Of a stretch of DNA of 64,000 bases, positions 45,416 to 53,323 are shown in pieces. Numbering within the stretch: position 1 is the first letter of the stretch; each line of letters opens with the position of its first letter. A program made the translations under genes and the position numbers. The DNA is taken from positions 1-64,000 of the forward strand of contig CAJWDL010000001.1 in assembly GCA_913030805.1 (NCBI GenBank). Reading direction: 5' to 3'. The DNA comes from an uncultured Candidatus Pelagibacter sp. GTDB taxonomy: Bacteria; Pseudomonadota; Alphaproteobacteria; Pelagibacterales; Pelagibacteraceae. The notes below the pieces were generated by a model. That model had not been told where the DNA came from. It did not search any database and saw only the letters and a list, made by a program, of their open reading frames with translations.

Positions 45416-45823
45416 ATGCGATCGCCAAGAATTATTAATCTTAAAAAATTCACAAAACCGAGTGGAAAACTTTTACCTATAACTTTTAACAACAAATTTC
45501 CGATCAAGGTAAAAAGAATGTTTTTTATTTATGGAAAAAAAAAATATAAACGGGGTGATCATGCACACAAAAAATGTTCTCAGGTATTTATCCCAATTAA
45601 TGGCAAAATTAAAATAAATATGAAATATAGAAAAATCGAAAAAAGCATATTACTAAATGCTAATCGCTCAAGGTCTTTATTTGTTCCACCAAAAATTTGG
45701 AGTAGTGTTGAATTTTTAAATAGTAATTCACTAGTTCTAGTATTAACTGATTATGAATATGATTTTAAAGATTATATAGAAACATACAAAGAATTTATTG
45801 AATTTCAGAAAAAAAATAAATGA
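45416..45823 (+). CDS. sugar 3,4-ketoisomerase (FdtA/WxcM-like cupin)
   Basis: A 135-residue cupin of the FdtA/QdtA/WxcM-C family, which shifts the keto group of dTDP-4-keto-6-deoxyglucose from C4 to C3. The catalytic His pair is in KRGDHAHKKCSQVF near residues 44-57, where the family has RGxHAHK; VPPKIWSSVEFLNSNSLVLVLTD is the second barrel strand pair. It would supply the 3-keto sugar for the PLP aminotransferase at 53310, with RmlA (50015) making the dTDP-glucose. The gene is alone on the plus strand between two minus-strand blocks. Confidence 0.86.
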   Translation: MRSPRIINLKKFTKPSGKLLPITFNNKFPIKVKRMFFIYGKKKYKRGDHAHKKCSQVFIPINGKIKINMKYRKIEKSILLNANRSRSLFVPPKIWSSVEFLNSNSLVLVLTDYEYDFKDYIETYKEFIEFQKKNK

Positions 45824-45841
45824 AAATATTATAAATAATTA

Positions 45842-47032
45842 TTAAATTTTATTAATAATTTTATAAACTTGATTATAAAAATTTGTTTTTGAATATTCAA
45901 AATATAAATTACTTTTTTTTGCACATAATTTATCTACTTGACTGTCTCCAATCATAAAACTTTGTTTTAAATCAATAAGCCAGTTTTTACATAATTTTTT
46001 TATCATTAAATTTCCTGGCTTTCTAAAATTTGATTTTTTTTTATATTTTAATATTTTAGATTGAGGATGATATAAACAATATTGAATATCATCTAAATAA
46101 ATTTTTAATAAACCAATTTTTTTTTTTAGTTTTTCATTAAGTTTATAAAAATCTGGCAAAGTAAATTTTTTTTTTGCAATTCCAGATTGATTAGTAATTA
46201 TGAATATATAATAATTTTTTTTTTGTAAATATTTTAAACCCTTTAAAACACCAGACCTAAATTTAAAATTTTTTATTTTATACACATATCTATAATCATG
46301 ATTAATTACACCATCTCTATCAAGGAAAGCAGCCGGTCTTTTAAAATATTTTTTAAGTTGCTTTGCAGCAAGATTGTGGTTTTTAGATGCAACAACATCT
46401 AGAAAAAAATCATTATATTTTTTTCCTAATAATTTTTTTTTATTAATTAAATCTTTTAATATTTCATTTTCAAGTGATATAAATTTTTTTTTAATTTTTA
46501 AAAGAATTTTTTTTTTAAAAAAATATACACCGCAATTCGTTAGAGGAGAGGATTTTGAAAAATTTATTTCTTTTTTAGAATTTATTCTAAGACAATTTAA
46601 TTTTTGATTAACTTTATAGTTTTTATTAGAAATAAGGGCAACGACTCCTAAATAATTTTTTTTACACATTAATATTAGATCGTCGAGATTTATATCTAAC
46701 AAAGAATCACCATTAACCAGAACAAAATCATTAATTGTTTTGGGTAACAAAGACAAGATTCCACCAGTGTCTAGTTTTTTTTTTTCTTTAATACATTCAA
46801 CAAGCGAAAAATTAATTCTTTTTTTGTGATACTTACTAATTATAAATTTTGATTTATAACCAGTGAGAATATAGATTTTATTGAAGTTGTATTTTGAATA
46901 GAGATTAAGCGAATATTGTAAAAAATTTATTTTATTAAAACTTACCATAGGTTTTGGTTCGTTATTAAGAAAATTTTTAATCTTTCTACCTTTGCCACCT
47001 GATAGAATTACTAAATCAATTTTTTTTTTCAC
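45842..47032 (-). CDS. fusion of sugar-1-phosphate nucleotidyltransferase (HddC-like) and HAD phosphatase (GmhB-like)
   Basis: A 396-residue two-domain protein starting with GTG. Residues about 1-225 are a nucleotidyltransferase: LVILSGGKGRKI at 8-19, KPMVSF, LVNGDSLLDI with the metal-binding Asp, and a CGVYFFKK strand. Residues about 230-396 are a HAD-IIIA phosphatase: FLDRDGVINHD with the nucleophile Asp, IITNQSGIAKK, and MIGDSQVDKLCAK. With GmhA (47050) and HddA (49006) this covers the phosphatase and guanylyltransferase steps to GDP-D-glycero-D-manno-heptose. Joining the two in one chain lets 1,7-bisphosphate removal and activation be coordinated. Confidence 0.87.
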   Translation of the reverse strand: MKKKIDLVILSGGKGRKIKNFLNNEPKPMVSFNKINFLQYSLNLYSKYNFNKIYILTGYKSKFIISKYHKKRINFSLVECIKEKKKLDTGGILSLLPKTINDFVLVNGDSLLDINLDDLILMCKKNYLGVVALISNKNYKVNQKLNCLRINSKKEINFSKSSPLTNCGVYFFKKKILLKIKKKFISLENEILKDLINKKKLLGKKYNDFFLDVVASKNHNLAAKQLKKYFKRPAAFLDRDGVINHDYRYVYKIKNFKFRSGVLKGLKYLQKKNYYIFIITNQSGIAKKKFTLPDFYKLNEKLKKKIGLLKIYLDDIQYCLYHPQSKILKYKKKSNFRKPGNLMIKKLCKNWLIDLKQSFMIGDSQVDKLCAKKSNLYFEYSKTNFYNQVYKIINKI

Positions 47033-47049
47033 AAAATAATTTTATTAAA

Positions 47050-47634
47050 TTAGTTTGGAGGATATTCTTTTTTACCAATAATTAAATCTACGATGGATAA
47101 AAGCCATGTTTGATGAATATTTTCAACAATATTATAGGCCTTACTGTCAACCCACATATTGATATCACCTAGTCTTGAAACAGAATTTTTTTTATTATGT
47201 CCAGTAAATGTAATAATTGACTTAAATTTTTTCTTTCTAGCAGCATAAATTCCATTAATAATATTTTTTGACATTCCACTTGTTGAAATTACGATTAAAA
47301 TATCACCTTTATCTCCATAAAATTTTATGGCCATCTCAACCCACTTTTCATAACCATAGTCGTTGGAAAAACACGTTATTAAATTAGCTTCATTATAATT
47401 TACGCTACGTAATTTTGCATTCTTGGTTAAATCAACGGAAAAATGACTAGCTATTGACGCACTTCCGCCATTACCAAAAACCATAATTTTTTTTCCATTT
47501 TTATGTGCCATAATTAAATTATTTTTGATTTTGATTATTTTCCTAATTTGATCAGTACTTGGCATTATTTTTTTTGATGTATCAAAAAAATATTCCCTTA
47601 AAAAATTTATTTGTTGTTTTATTCGAAAACTCAT
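47050..47634 (-). CDS. gmhA: phosphoheptose isomerase (SIS domain)
   Basis: About 194 residues from the ATG at 47634; the frame opens two codons earlier at a TTG. GmhA turns sedoheptulose 7-phosphate into D-glycero-D-manno-heptose 7-phosphate in the cytoplasm. Seen: MVFGNGGSASIASHFSVDL, the SIS-domain sugar-phosphate loop; DILIVISTSGMSKNII; and ENIHQTWLLSIVDLI near the C terminus. Length fits the family. It lies 17 bases upstream of the HddC/GmhB fusion on the same strand and is very likely co-transcribed with it. Confidence 0.9.
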   Translation of the reverse strand: MSFRIKQQINFLREYFFDTSKKIMPSTDQIRKIIKIKNNLIMAHKNGKKIMVFGNGGSASIASHFSVDLTKNAKLRSVNYNEANLITCFSNDYGYEKWVEMAIKFYGDKGDILIVISTSGMSKNIINGIYAARKKKFKSIITFTGHNKKNSVSRLGDINMWVDSKAYNIVENIHQTWLLSIVDLIIGKKEYPPN

Positions 47635-47669
47635 AATCAAAAGTATTTTATATCCATAAAAATGCTTAA

Positions 47670-47879
47670 TTATTGTTTAATAATTGTGTCAGCAGTATTA
47701 AATCCAATTCTGATCATTTGATCAATATCAAAAAAATAATTTCCTATTTTTATGGTCTTTGCTAGCTCACCAAATGATTTTTCAGATTCTATTACACTAA
47801 CCTTGTAACCATTTCCAGAAAGTTTCCAAGCATTACCCAATCCTGTTATGCCACCTCCGATGACTATGGCTTTTTTCAT
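47670..47879 (-). pseudogene. internally deleted relic of the FAD amine-oxidase gene (69 codons)
   Basis: The 69-codon frame joins the N-terminal about 52 residues of the FAD enzyme at 43944 (IVIGGGITGLGNAWKL, IKIGNYFFDI) directly to its last 18 (DIDQMIRIGFNTADTIIKQ). In the full gene these parts are separated by 394 codons: 463 minus 394 is exactly 69. The sequence CAATATCA occurs at both breakpoints of the full gene (43997-44004 and 45179-45186) and once at the junction here (47723-47730), as expected from deletion between short direct repeats. It lacks the substrate domain and cannot be an active flavoenzyme, though the frame is intact. Confidence 0.85.
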
Positions 47880-47890
47880 ATCTTGTTTAT

Positions 47891-48838
47891 TTATTTATTT
47901 GTAATTTTTTTGTTATGAATATAATGTCTAATGGCGCTTCTCAAACTATATTTTGGTTTCCATCCAGTTACTTTTTTAAATAAAAATGAGTTACCAACAA
48001 AAGATCTTTTATCCAGTATAATGAATGTTTTAGGCCATTTTTTATACTTAACTTTAGCAGTAAATTTATAAATTTTATATAATTCAGAGTTTATAATTTT
48101 TTCTAGATCATTAAAACTTTTTCCTATTCCTGTTGTTAGATAATAATAATCTTTATGTAGTTTATTACAGTTTTTTAAAGCATAAATAATTCCCATTATT
48201 ACATCTTCTAAATATATAAAGTCACGCACATAATTACCATCGCCATACAAGGTAATTTTTTTTTCTGAAATTGCTCTATCAATAATTTTATTTATAATGC
48301 CTCTATTTTTGGAGCATGTATGTCCTATTCCATATACATTTGACAATCTAAGTGTTGTTGCATTTAAATTAAATAATTTTTTATGTATTGAAATATAATC
48401 TTCGTTATATTGTTTATGTAAATCAAAAATTGTAATCGGTTTTCCTTTATAATTTTGATTTATTTTATTTTTTATATGCGTGTAACCTAATTGCGTAACT
48501 GTGCCAAAATTTAAAAAAAATGCTTTACTTTTATTTTTTATAAGAGCATTGATTATTGAATGGGTTAAAGAACAATTATGAAAAAAATCATAGCGAGGAT
48601 TAAAATTAGAATACCTAACATCGGTATGTGCATGAAAATTTAAGATATAATCAAAATTATTTTTTTTGATCAAATGATTTATTTTTTTAGAATTAAAATT
48701 ACCCAAGTTAATAGAATTTGATTTTAATTTTTTAAAGATAGGTTTTATAACAATATTATTAGATGATATTTTTTCACAAAATTTACTTCCAATAAATCCT
48801 CTTGAGCCAAAAACTAAAATTTTTTTATTTCTTATCAT
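47891..48838 (-). CDS. SDR epimerase/dehydratase-like protein with Phe at the catalytic Tyr position
   Basis: A 315-residue extended SDR. The Gly-rich motif is FGSRGFIGSKF at residues 10-20, NFGTVTQLG lies at 110-118, and LRLSNVYGIG and YVRDFIYLEDVI are typical of epimerases. The catalytic motif, normally YxxxK, reads F138-DLH-K142 (ITIFDLHK), so the general-base tyrosine is replaced by phenylalanine. It may be inactive, use another base, or only bind a sugar nucleotide. It is divergent from hddA at 49006, and the FAD-gene relic lies 11 bases downstream. The substrate is unknown. Confidence 0.8.
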   Translation of the reverse strand: MIRNKKILVFGSRGFIGSKFCEKISSNNIVIKPIFKKLKSNSINLGNFNSKKINHLIKKNNFDYILNFHAHTDVRYSNFNPRYDFFHNCSLTHSIINALIKNKSKAFFLNFGTVTQLGYTHIKNKINQNYKGKPITIFDLHKQYNEDYISIHKKLFNLNATTLRLSNVYGIGHTCSKNRGIINKIIDRAISEKKITLYGDGNYVRDFIYLEDVIMGIIYALKNCNKLHKDYYYLTTGIGKSFNDLEKIINSELYKIYKFTAKVKYKKWPKTFIILDKRSFVGNSFLFKKVTGWKPKYSLRSAIRHYIHNKKITNK

Positions 48839-49005
48839 AATAACCCAAAAATATTTGATACTTTACAATGACTAAATACAAAGATTTTTCAAGAAAAAAG
48901 GGAAAGTTTGTATAAAAAAATTAATATAAAACTTTTTAAAATAAAATAATTTGAAAAATTAACTTAACAGTTGGTTTTTTCATTAGCTTTTTATATATAG
49001 TAAAT

Positions 49006-49998
49006 ATGATTGTTAGCAAAACACCTTTAAGAATTAGTTTTGTAGGAGGAGGAACTGATTTTGGTTCCTTTTACAAAAAAAATAGTTATGGCTCAGTAGT
49101 AAACACCAGCATAGATAAGTATATTTACATTTCTGTTAAAAAATTAAATCCAGTATTTCGCGAAAAGTTCCGCCTCAATTATTCTGAAACTGAAATGGTA
49201 GATCACGTAAAAAATATAAAAAATCCAATAATTAGAGAGTGTATAAAATTTCTTAATATTGATGATAGATTATATATAAGCACAATTGCTGATGTGCCCT
49301 CATTTTCTGGACTTGGTTCCTCAAGTAGCTTTACTGTAGGTTTGCTGAATGTACTGTATAATTTTAAAAAACAAAAAATTTCTCTGGGAAAACTGGCTGA
49401 AGAAGCGGCTCACATAGAGATAAAAGTTCTTGGCAGTCCAATAGGCAAGCAAGATCACTATGTTGCTTCATTCGGAGGGCTTAATAAAATTTTTTTTTTC
49501 GACAACGATAAAGTAAAAGTAGAAAAAATAAAAATACCAAAAAAAAATCTAAATTTAATATTTGGTTCTTTGTTGTTATTTTGGACCGGCATGCATAGAA
49601 ATTCAGAATCAGTGCTAATCAACCAAGAAAAAAATCATGATAAAAATAGAAACATTTTGTTATCAATGAAAAATAATGTAAATCAATTTATTAATTTAAT
49701 TAAATCAAAAAAAATTAGTTTAGATATGATTGGCAATCTATTTGATGAAAATTGGGAGTTAAAAAAACAACTGGCTGATAATATTTCCAACAAATTTATT
49801 AACAAATGTTATACTGAAGCAAAAAAAAAAGGATCTTTAGGAGGTAAAATTTTGGGAGCTGGCAATGGTGGTTTTCTACTTTTATTAGCGAAAAAAACAA
49901 ATCATAAAAAGATACAAAAATCTTTAAAAAAATTTGGACTTGAAAGATATAATTTTAAGTTAGAAAATTCTGGATCAAGAATTATAAATAATTTTTGA
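49006..49998 (+). CDS. hddA: D-glycero-D-manno-heptose 7-phosphate kinase (GHMP family)
   Basis: A 330-residue GHMP kinase. It opens with IVSKTPLRISFVGGGTDF (residues 2-19), the HddA signature; the ATP-binding loop is PSFSGLGSSSSFTVGLL near 97-113; and GGKILGAGNGGFLLLL near 275-290 is the third GHMP motif. HddA phosphorylates heptose 7-phosphate at C1, giving the alpha-1,7-bisphosphate used by GmhB and then HddC. The window thus contains GmhA, HddA, GmhB and HddC functions. It leads the rightward run of sugar genes to 56575, with rmlA 16 bases on. Confidence 0.92.
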   Translation: MIVSKTPLRISFVGGGTDFGSFYKKNSYGSVVNTSIDKYIYISVKKLNPVFREKFRLNYSETEMVDHVKNIKNPIIRECIKFLNIDDRLYISTIADVPSFSGLGSSSSFTVGLLNVLYNFKKQKISLGKLAEEAAHIEIKVLGSPIGKQDHYVASFGGLNKIFFFDNDKVKVEKIKIPKKNLNLIFGSLLLFWTGMHRNSESVLINQEKNHDKNRNILLSMKNNVNQFINLIKSKKISLDMIGNLFDENWELKKQLADNISNKFINKCYTEAKKKGSLGGKILGAGNGGFLLLLAKKTNHKKIQKSLKKFGLERYNFKLENSGSRIINNF

Positions 49999-50014
49999 AC
50001 ATATAAAAAATATT

Positions 50015-50902
50015 ATGAAAGTTAAAAGAGGCATAATTTTAGCCGGAGGTACAGCTGCAAGGTTAAAACCAATTACTTCATTAATAAGCAAACATTTGTT
50101 GCCAATATATAATAAGCCAATGATATATTATCCTTTATCTACACTTATGCTTGGTGGAATAAGAGAATATCTTATTATAACAAATCCATCATATTTGAAA
50201 TTATATCAAGATCTTCTTGGTTATGGGGATAATCTTGGAATTAATATAAGATATAAAGTTCAAAAAAAACCCGAAGGTTTACCCCAAGCATTCATAATTG
50301 GCGAGAAATTTATTAACAATGAACCCGTGTGCCTTAATCTTGGAGATCATATTTTTTTTGGCAATGATGTAAATCGACTTTTAAAGAAAAATATAAATGA
50401 CTTTAAAAAAACAACAATATTTGCTTATCGCTACAAAAAACCAAATGAATATGGGGTAATTAATCTAGATAAAAAAAATAGACCAATTTCTATTTTGGAA
50501 AAGCCTTTCAAGCCAAAATCAAATTTGGTAGTGTGTGGTTTGTATATCTATGACAAGAACGTTGTAGAATTATCAAAAAGTCTAAAATTCTCAAAAAGAG
50601 GAGAGCTAGAAATTTCGGATTTAAATAATTTATATTTAAAAAATAATACATTGAATGTAGAAATAATTGACAAAAAAAATCATTGGATTGATGCAGGTAG
50701 CCCAGAAAAAATTTTTGAAGCTTCAAAACTGATCGAATCTATTGAAAAACGAAAGAAATCATATATAGGTTTTCCAGAAATAGCAGCATTAAAAAAAAGA
50801 TATATAACAATAAATGATTTTACAAAGTTGATTAGAAATTACGAAGGCAATCACTATGGTAGAATTTTGAATACTTTTTTATCAAAAAATTTTATTAATT
50901 AA
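50015..50902 (+). CDS. glucose-1-phosphate thymidylyltransferase-like (RmlA family)
   Basis: A 295-residue sugar-phosphate nucleotidyltransferase. Seen: GIILAGGTAARLKPIT at residues 6-21 (the usual GGxGTRL is GGTAARL), SKHLLPIYNKPMIYYPLSTLM-like region near 25-45, QKKPEGLPQAF, NLGDHIFFG with the metal-binding Asp, and WIDAGSPEKIFEA. RmlA makes dTDP-glucose from glucose 1-phosphate and dTTP. With the ketoisomerase at 45416 and aminotransferase at 53310 it suggests a dTDP-3-amino-3,6-dideoxyhexose, although no clear RmlB was recognised nearby. Confidence 0.88.
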   Translation: MKVKRGIILAGGTAARLKPITSLISKHLLPIYNKPMIYYPLSTLMLGGIREYLIITNPSYLKLYQDLLGYGDNLGINIRYKVQKKPEGLPQAFIIGEKFINNEPVCLNLGDHIFFGNDVNRLLKKNINDFKKTTIFAYRYKKPNEYGVINLDKKNRPISILEKPFKPKSNLVVCGLYIYDKNVVELSKSLKFSKRGELEISDLNNLYLKNNTLNVEIIDKKNHWIDAGSPEKIFEASKLIESIEKRKKSYIGFPEIAALKKRYITINDFTKLIRNYEGNHYGRILNTFLSKNFIN

Positions 50903-50942
50903 TTATTTGTGCCTTTGGAGTATTATCTAATTTGGTTTATTT

Positions 50943-51938
50943 ATGAGAAAAATTTTAATCACTGGAATCACTGGTTTTGTTGGTAGTCATCTTGCTGATT
51001 TTTTATTAGCAAAGAAAAATATTAAGGTTTTTGGGTTAAGAAGATATCATCTTTCAAAAGAAGATAATATATTGCACATAATCAATAAAATCGAATGGTT
51101 TGATTGTGATCTTTTAGACCCTAAAGCAATTCAAAATGTTCTAAAAAAAATAAAACCCGATATAATTTTTCACATGGCCTCACAGAGTTTTGTTAGTCCT
51201 TCATGGGATCACCCAAGTTTATATATGGATGTAAACTATAAGATGACCGTAAATTTGTTTGAATCATGTTTGGTAAATAATATTAATCCACTGATACTCT
51301 TACCAGGAAGCGGAGAGGAATATGGTGAGATAAAAGAAAAAGAGCTCCCGATTACTGAAAAAACAATTTTAAGACCGGTCAATCCTTATGCAGTTACCAA
51401 AATAGCTCAAGATTTTATAGCTTACGTTTATTTTAGATCTTATGGGCTCAGAGTAATACGTGTAAGAGCATTTAATCACGAAGGTCCAAGACGTGATAAA
51501 GTTTTTGGTTTGCCAATGTATGCTTACCAAATAGCAAAAATTGAGGCAAATTTACAAAAACCCTTGGTTTTGACTGGAGTTTTAACTGATAAAAGAAACT
51601 TTACACATGTAAAGGACATGGTCAAAGCTTACTGGTTAGCTGTAAACAAATGCAAAATTGGCGAATTATATATTATTGGCAACAACGATAAAAAATTTAC
51701 TTATAGATATAAATATCTTTTGGAATTATTGATTTCAAAATCAAAAGTAAGAAATATAAAACACAAGATTCACAAAAAATATATCAGGCCGGTACAAGTT
51801 CCCAGGCTTATTTGTAACCCATCAAAATTTTATAAATTAACTAAATGGAAACCCATTTATGATATTGACACGATAGTTGAAGATACACTTAACTATTGGC
51901 GATTATATGTTAATAAAAACAAAAATTGTTCAAATTAA
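50943..51938 (+). CDS. GDP-mannose 4,6-dehydratase-family SDR, possibly acting on GDP-heptose
   Basis: A 331-residue extended SDR of the Gmd family. The cofactor motif is ILITGITGFVGSHLADFL (residues 4-21), MASQSFVSPSWDHP is the Gmd-like loop, catalytic YxxxK lies in NPYAVTKIAQDF, and RAFNHEGPRR matches the NHESPRR element of Gmd. The Gmd family includes the GDP-D-glycero-D-manno-heptose 4,6-dehydratases DmhA and WcbK. Because the GDP-heptose enzymes surround this gene, that substrate is a reasonable guess; GDP-6-deoxy-lyxo-4-hexulose reductase activity is the other option. Confidence 0.83.
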   Translation: MRKILITGITGFVGSHLADFLLAKKNIKVFGLRRYHLSKEDNILHIINKIEWFDCDLLDPKAIQNVLKKIKPDIIFHMASQSFVSPSWDHPSLYMDVNYKMTVNLFESCLVNNINPLILLPGSGEEYGEIKEKELPITEKTILRPVNPYAVTKIAQDFIAYVYFRSYGLRVIRVRAFNHEGPRRDKVFGLPMYAYQIAKIEANLQKPLVLTGVLTDKRNFTHVKDMVKAYWLAVNKCKIGELYIIGNNDKKFTYRYKYLLELLISKSKVRNIKHKIHKKYIRPVQVPRLICNPSKFYKLTKWKPIYDIDTIVEDTLNYWRLYVNKNKNCSN

Positions 51939-51962
51939 TCTTTGATAAGTTGGATATAATTC

Positions 51963-52085
51963 ATGTTTTCACTTAAAGATGTATATTTGATTAAATTCAA
52001 AACCCATTTGAGTGGTAATGATAAAAAAAATGTCAGGTTAAAGAATATCAATTTATATAAATATAGAGGCTTATTAAAATTGTGA
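51963..52085 (+). CDS. 40-codon open frame overlapping the start of the C-methyltransferase
   Basis: An ATG-started frame of 40 codons whose TGA overlaps the GTG start of the next gene (GTGA at 52082-52085), an arrangement typical of translational coupling. The product is basic with no recognised domain; it starts MFSLKDVYLIKFKTHL. It may be the tail of a lost gene, a coupling leader, or chance in A+T-rich DNA. I do not assign a function. Confidence 0.3.
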   Translation: MFSLKDVYLIKFKTHLSGNDKKNVRLKNINLYKYRGLLKL

Positions 52086-53323
52086 TTTTACGCACTAATA
52101 ATTGTAGATTATGTGATCAGGATATTAAAAGCATAATATCTTTTGGAAAAATGCCAATAGCGAATGGATTTATTGATAAAAAAGATTTGGACAGTGAATA
52201 TTTTTATAATTTAGAAGTAGCTTTTTGCACTAATTGTTCTTTATTTCAATTAATTGAAATGCCTGACCCAAAAATATTGTTTAATCAAAATTATGCCTAC
52301 CATTCAGGACAGTCTAAATTTATGCAAAGTCACTTTAAGGATATTGCAAAGATGCTTATCAACAAATATAATTTAAAGATAAATCAGTTCTGTGTCGAAA
52401 TTGGTAACAATGATGGGGGTATTGTTGAGTATTTAAATGAGCTTGGATACAATCATCTTGGAGTAGATCCATCTACCAACGTTTATAATATCGCCAAAAG
52501 CAAAGGTATTAACGTACTTAATGATTATTTTAGCTTTGACGTTGCTAAAAAAATTTCAAAAGATTATAAAAAAGCTGATTTTATTTTGGCAGCAAATGCA
52601 CTTTCCCATATTCCTGATTTGCAATCGGTTTTTTCAGGAATCGAGAATCTTTTGTCAGATGATGGCATTTTTATAACAGAGGATCCTTATCTAATCGATA
52701 TTCTTAAAAAAATTTCATATGACCAAATTTATGACGAACACGTTTATATTTTTTCATTAACCTCAATGCAAAATATTTGTAGTAAATTTGGTTTAGAATT
52801 GTTTGATGTAGAACATACTAATTCAGCAGGCGGAAGCCTAAGATGTTTTATTGCAAAAAAAGGCGCTTACAACAAGACTAACAATTATAATTTTTTCTTT
52901 GATTATGAAAACAAATTGAATTTGTTGAATAATAAAATTTATGTTGATTTTAATAGAAGCTGCAAAAAATCGAAAGAAGAACTATTAAAGCTTCTAAAAT
53001 CCTTAACAAATAAGAACAAGACAATCTGCGGGTATTCAGCTTCTGCAAAAAACACAACAATATATAATTACTGTGGAATTGGCACTGAGTACATTAAGTT
53101 TCTTACCGACACTACTCCTATTAAACAAAATAAACTATCCCCAGGAATGCATATTCCTATTTATGACTACAAGTATTTTAATGAAAATTTACCCGACTAT
53201 TGTTTTTTGGGTGCTTGGAATTTAAAAGAAGAAATTTTAAATAAGGAAAAAAATAATTTTTCAACTAAAGGTAAATGGATATCACACGTACCTCATGTTC
53301 ACATATTAAATGATACACTTTAA
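52082..53323 (+). CDS. nucleotide-sugar C-methyltransferase (TylC3/TcaB9-like)
   Basis: A 413-residue three-domain SAM methyltransferase starting with GTG. The N-terminal zinc-finger-like domain keeps both cysteine pairs (NCRLCDQ and FCTNCSLF). The central SAM domain starts with VEIGNNDGGIVEYL. ANALSHIPDL supplies the conserved His, and QIYDEHVYIFS supplies the Tyr/Glu/His active-site cluster known from TcaB9. The C-terminal domain has GYSASAKNTTIYNY. These enzymes add a methyl to C3 of a 4-keto sugar nucleotide, giving a branched sugar. It overlaps the aminotransferase at 53310 by 14 bases. Confidence 0.87.
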   Translation: MILRTNNCRLCDQDIKSIISFGKMPIANGFIDKKDLDSEYFYNLEVAFCTNCSLFQLIEMPDPKILFNQNYAYHSGQSKFMQSHFKDIAKMLINKYNLKINQFCVEIGNNDGGIVEYLNELGYNHLGVDPSTNVYNIAKSKGINVLNDYFSFDVAKKISKDYKKADFILAANALSHIPDLQSVFSGIENLLSDDGIFITEDPYLIDILKKISYDQIYDEHVYIFSLTSMQNICSKFGLELFDVEHTNSAGGSLRCFIAKKGAYNKTNNYNFFFDYENKLNLLNNKIYVDFNRSCKKSKEELLKLLKSLTNKNKTICGYSASAKNTTIYNYCGIGTEYIKFLTDTTPIKQNKLSPGMHIPIYDYKYFNENLPDYCFLGAWNLKEEILNKEKNNFSTKGKWISHVPHVHILNDTL

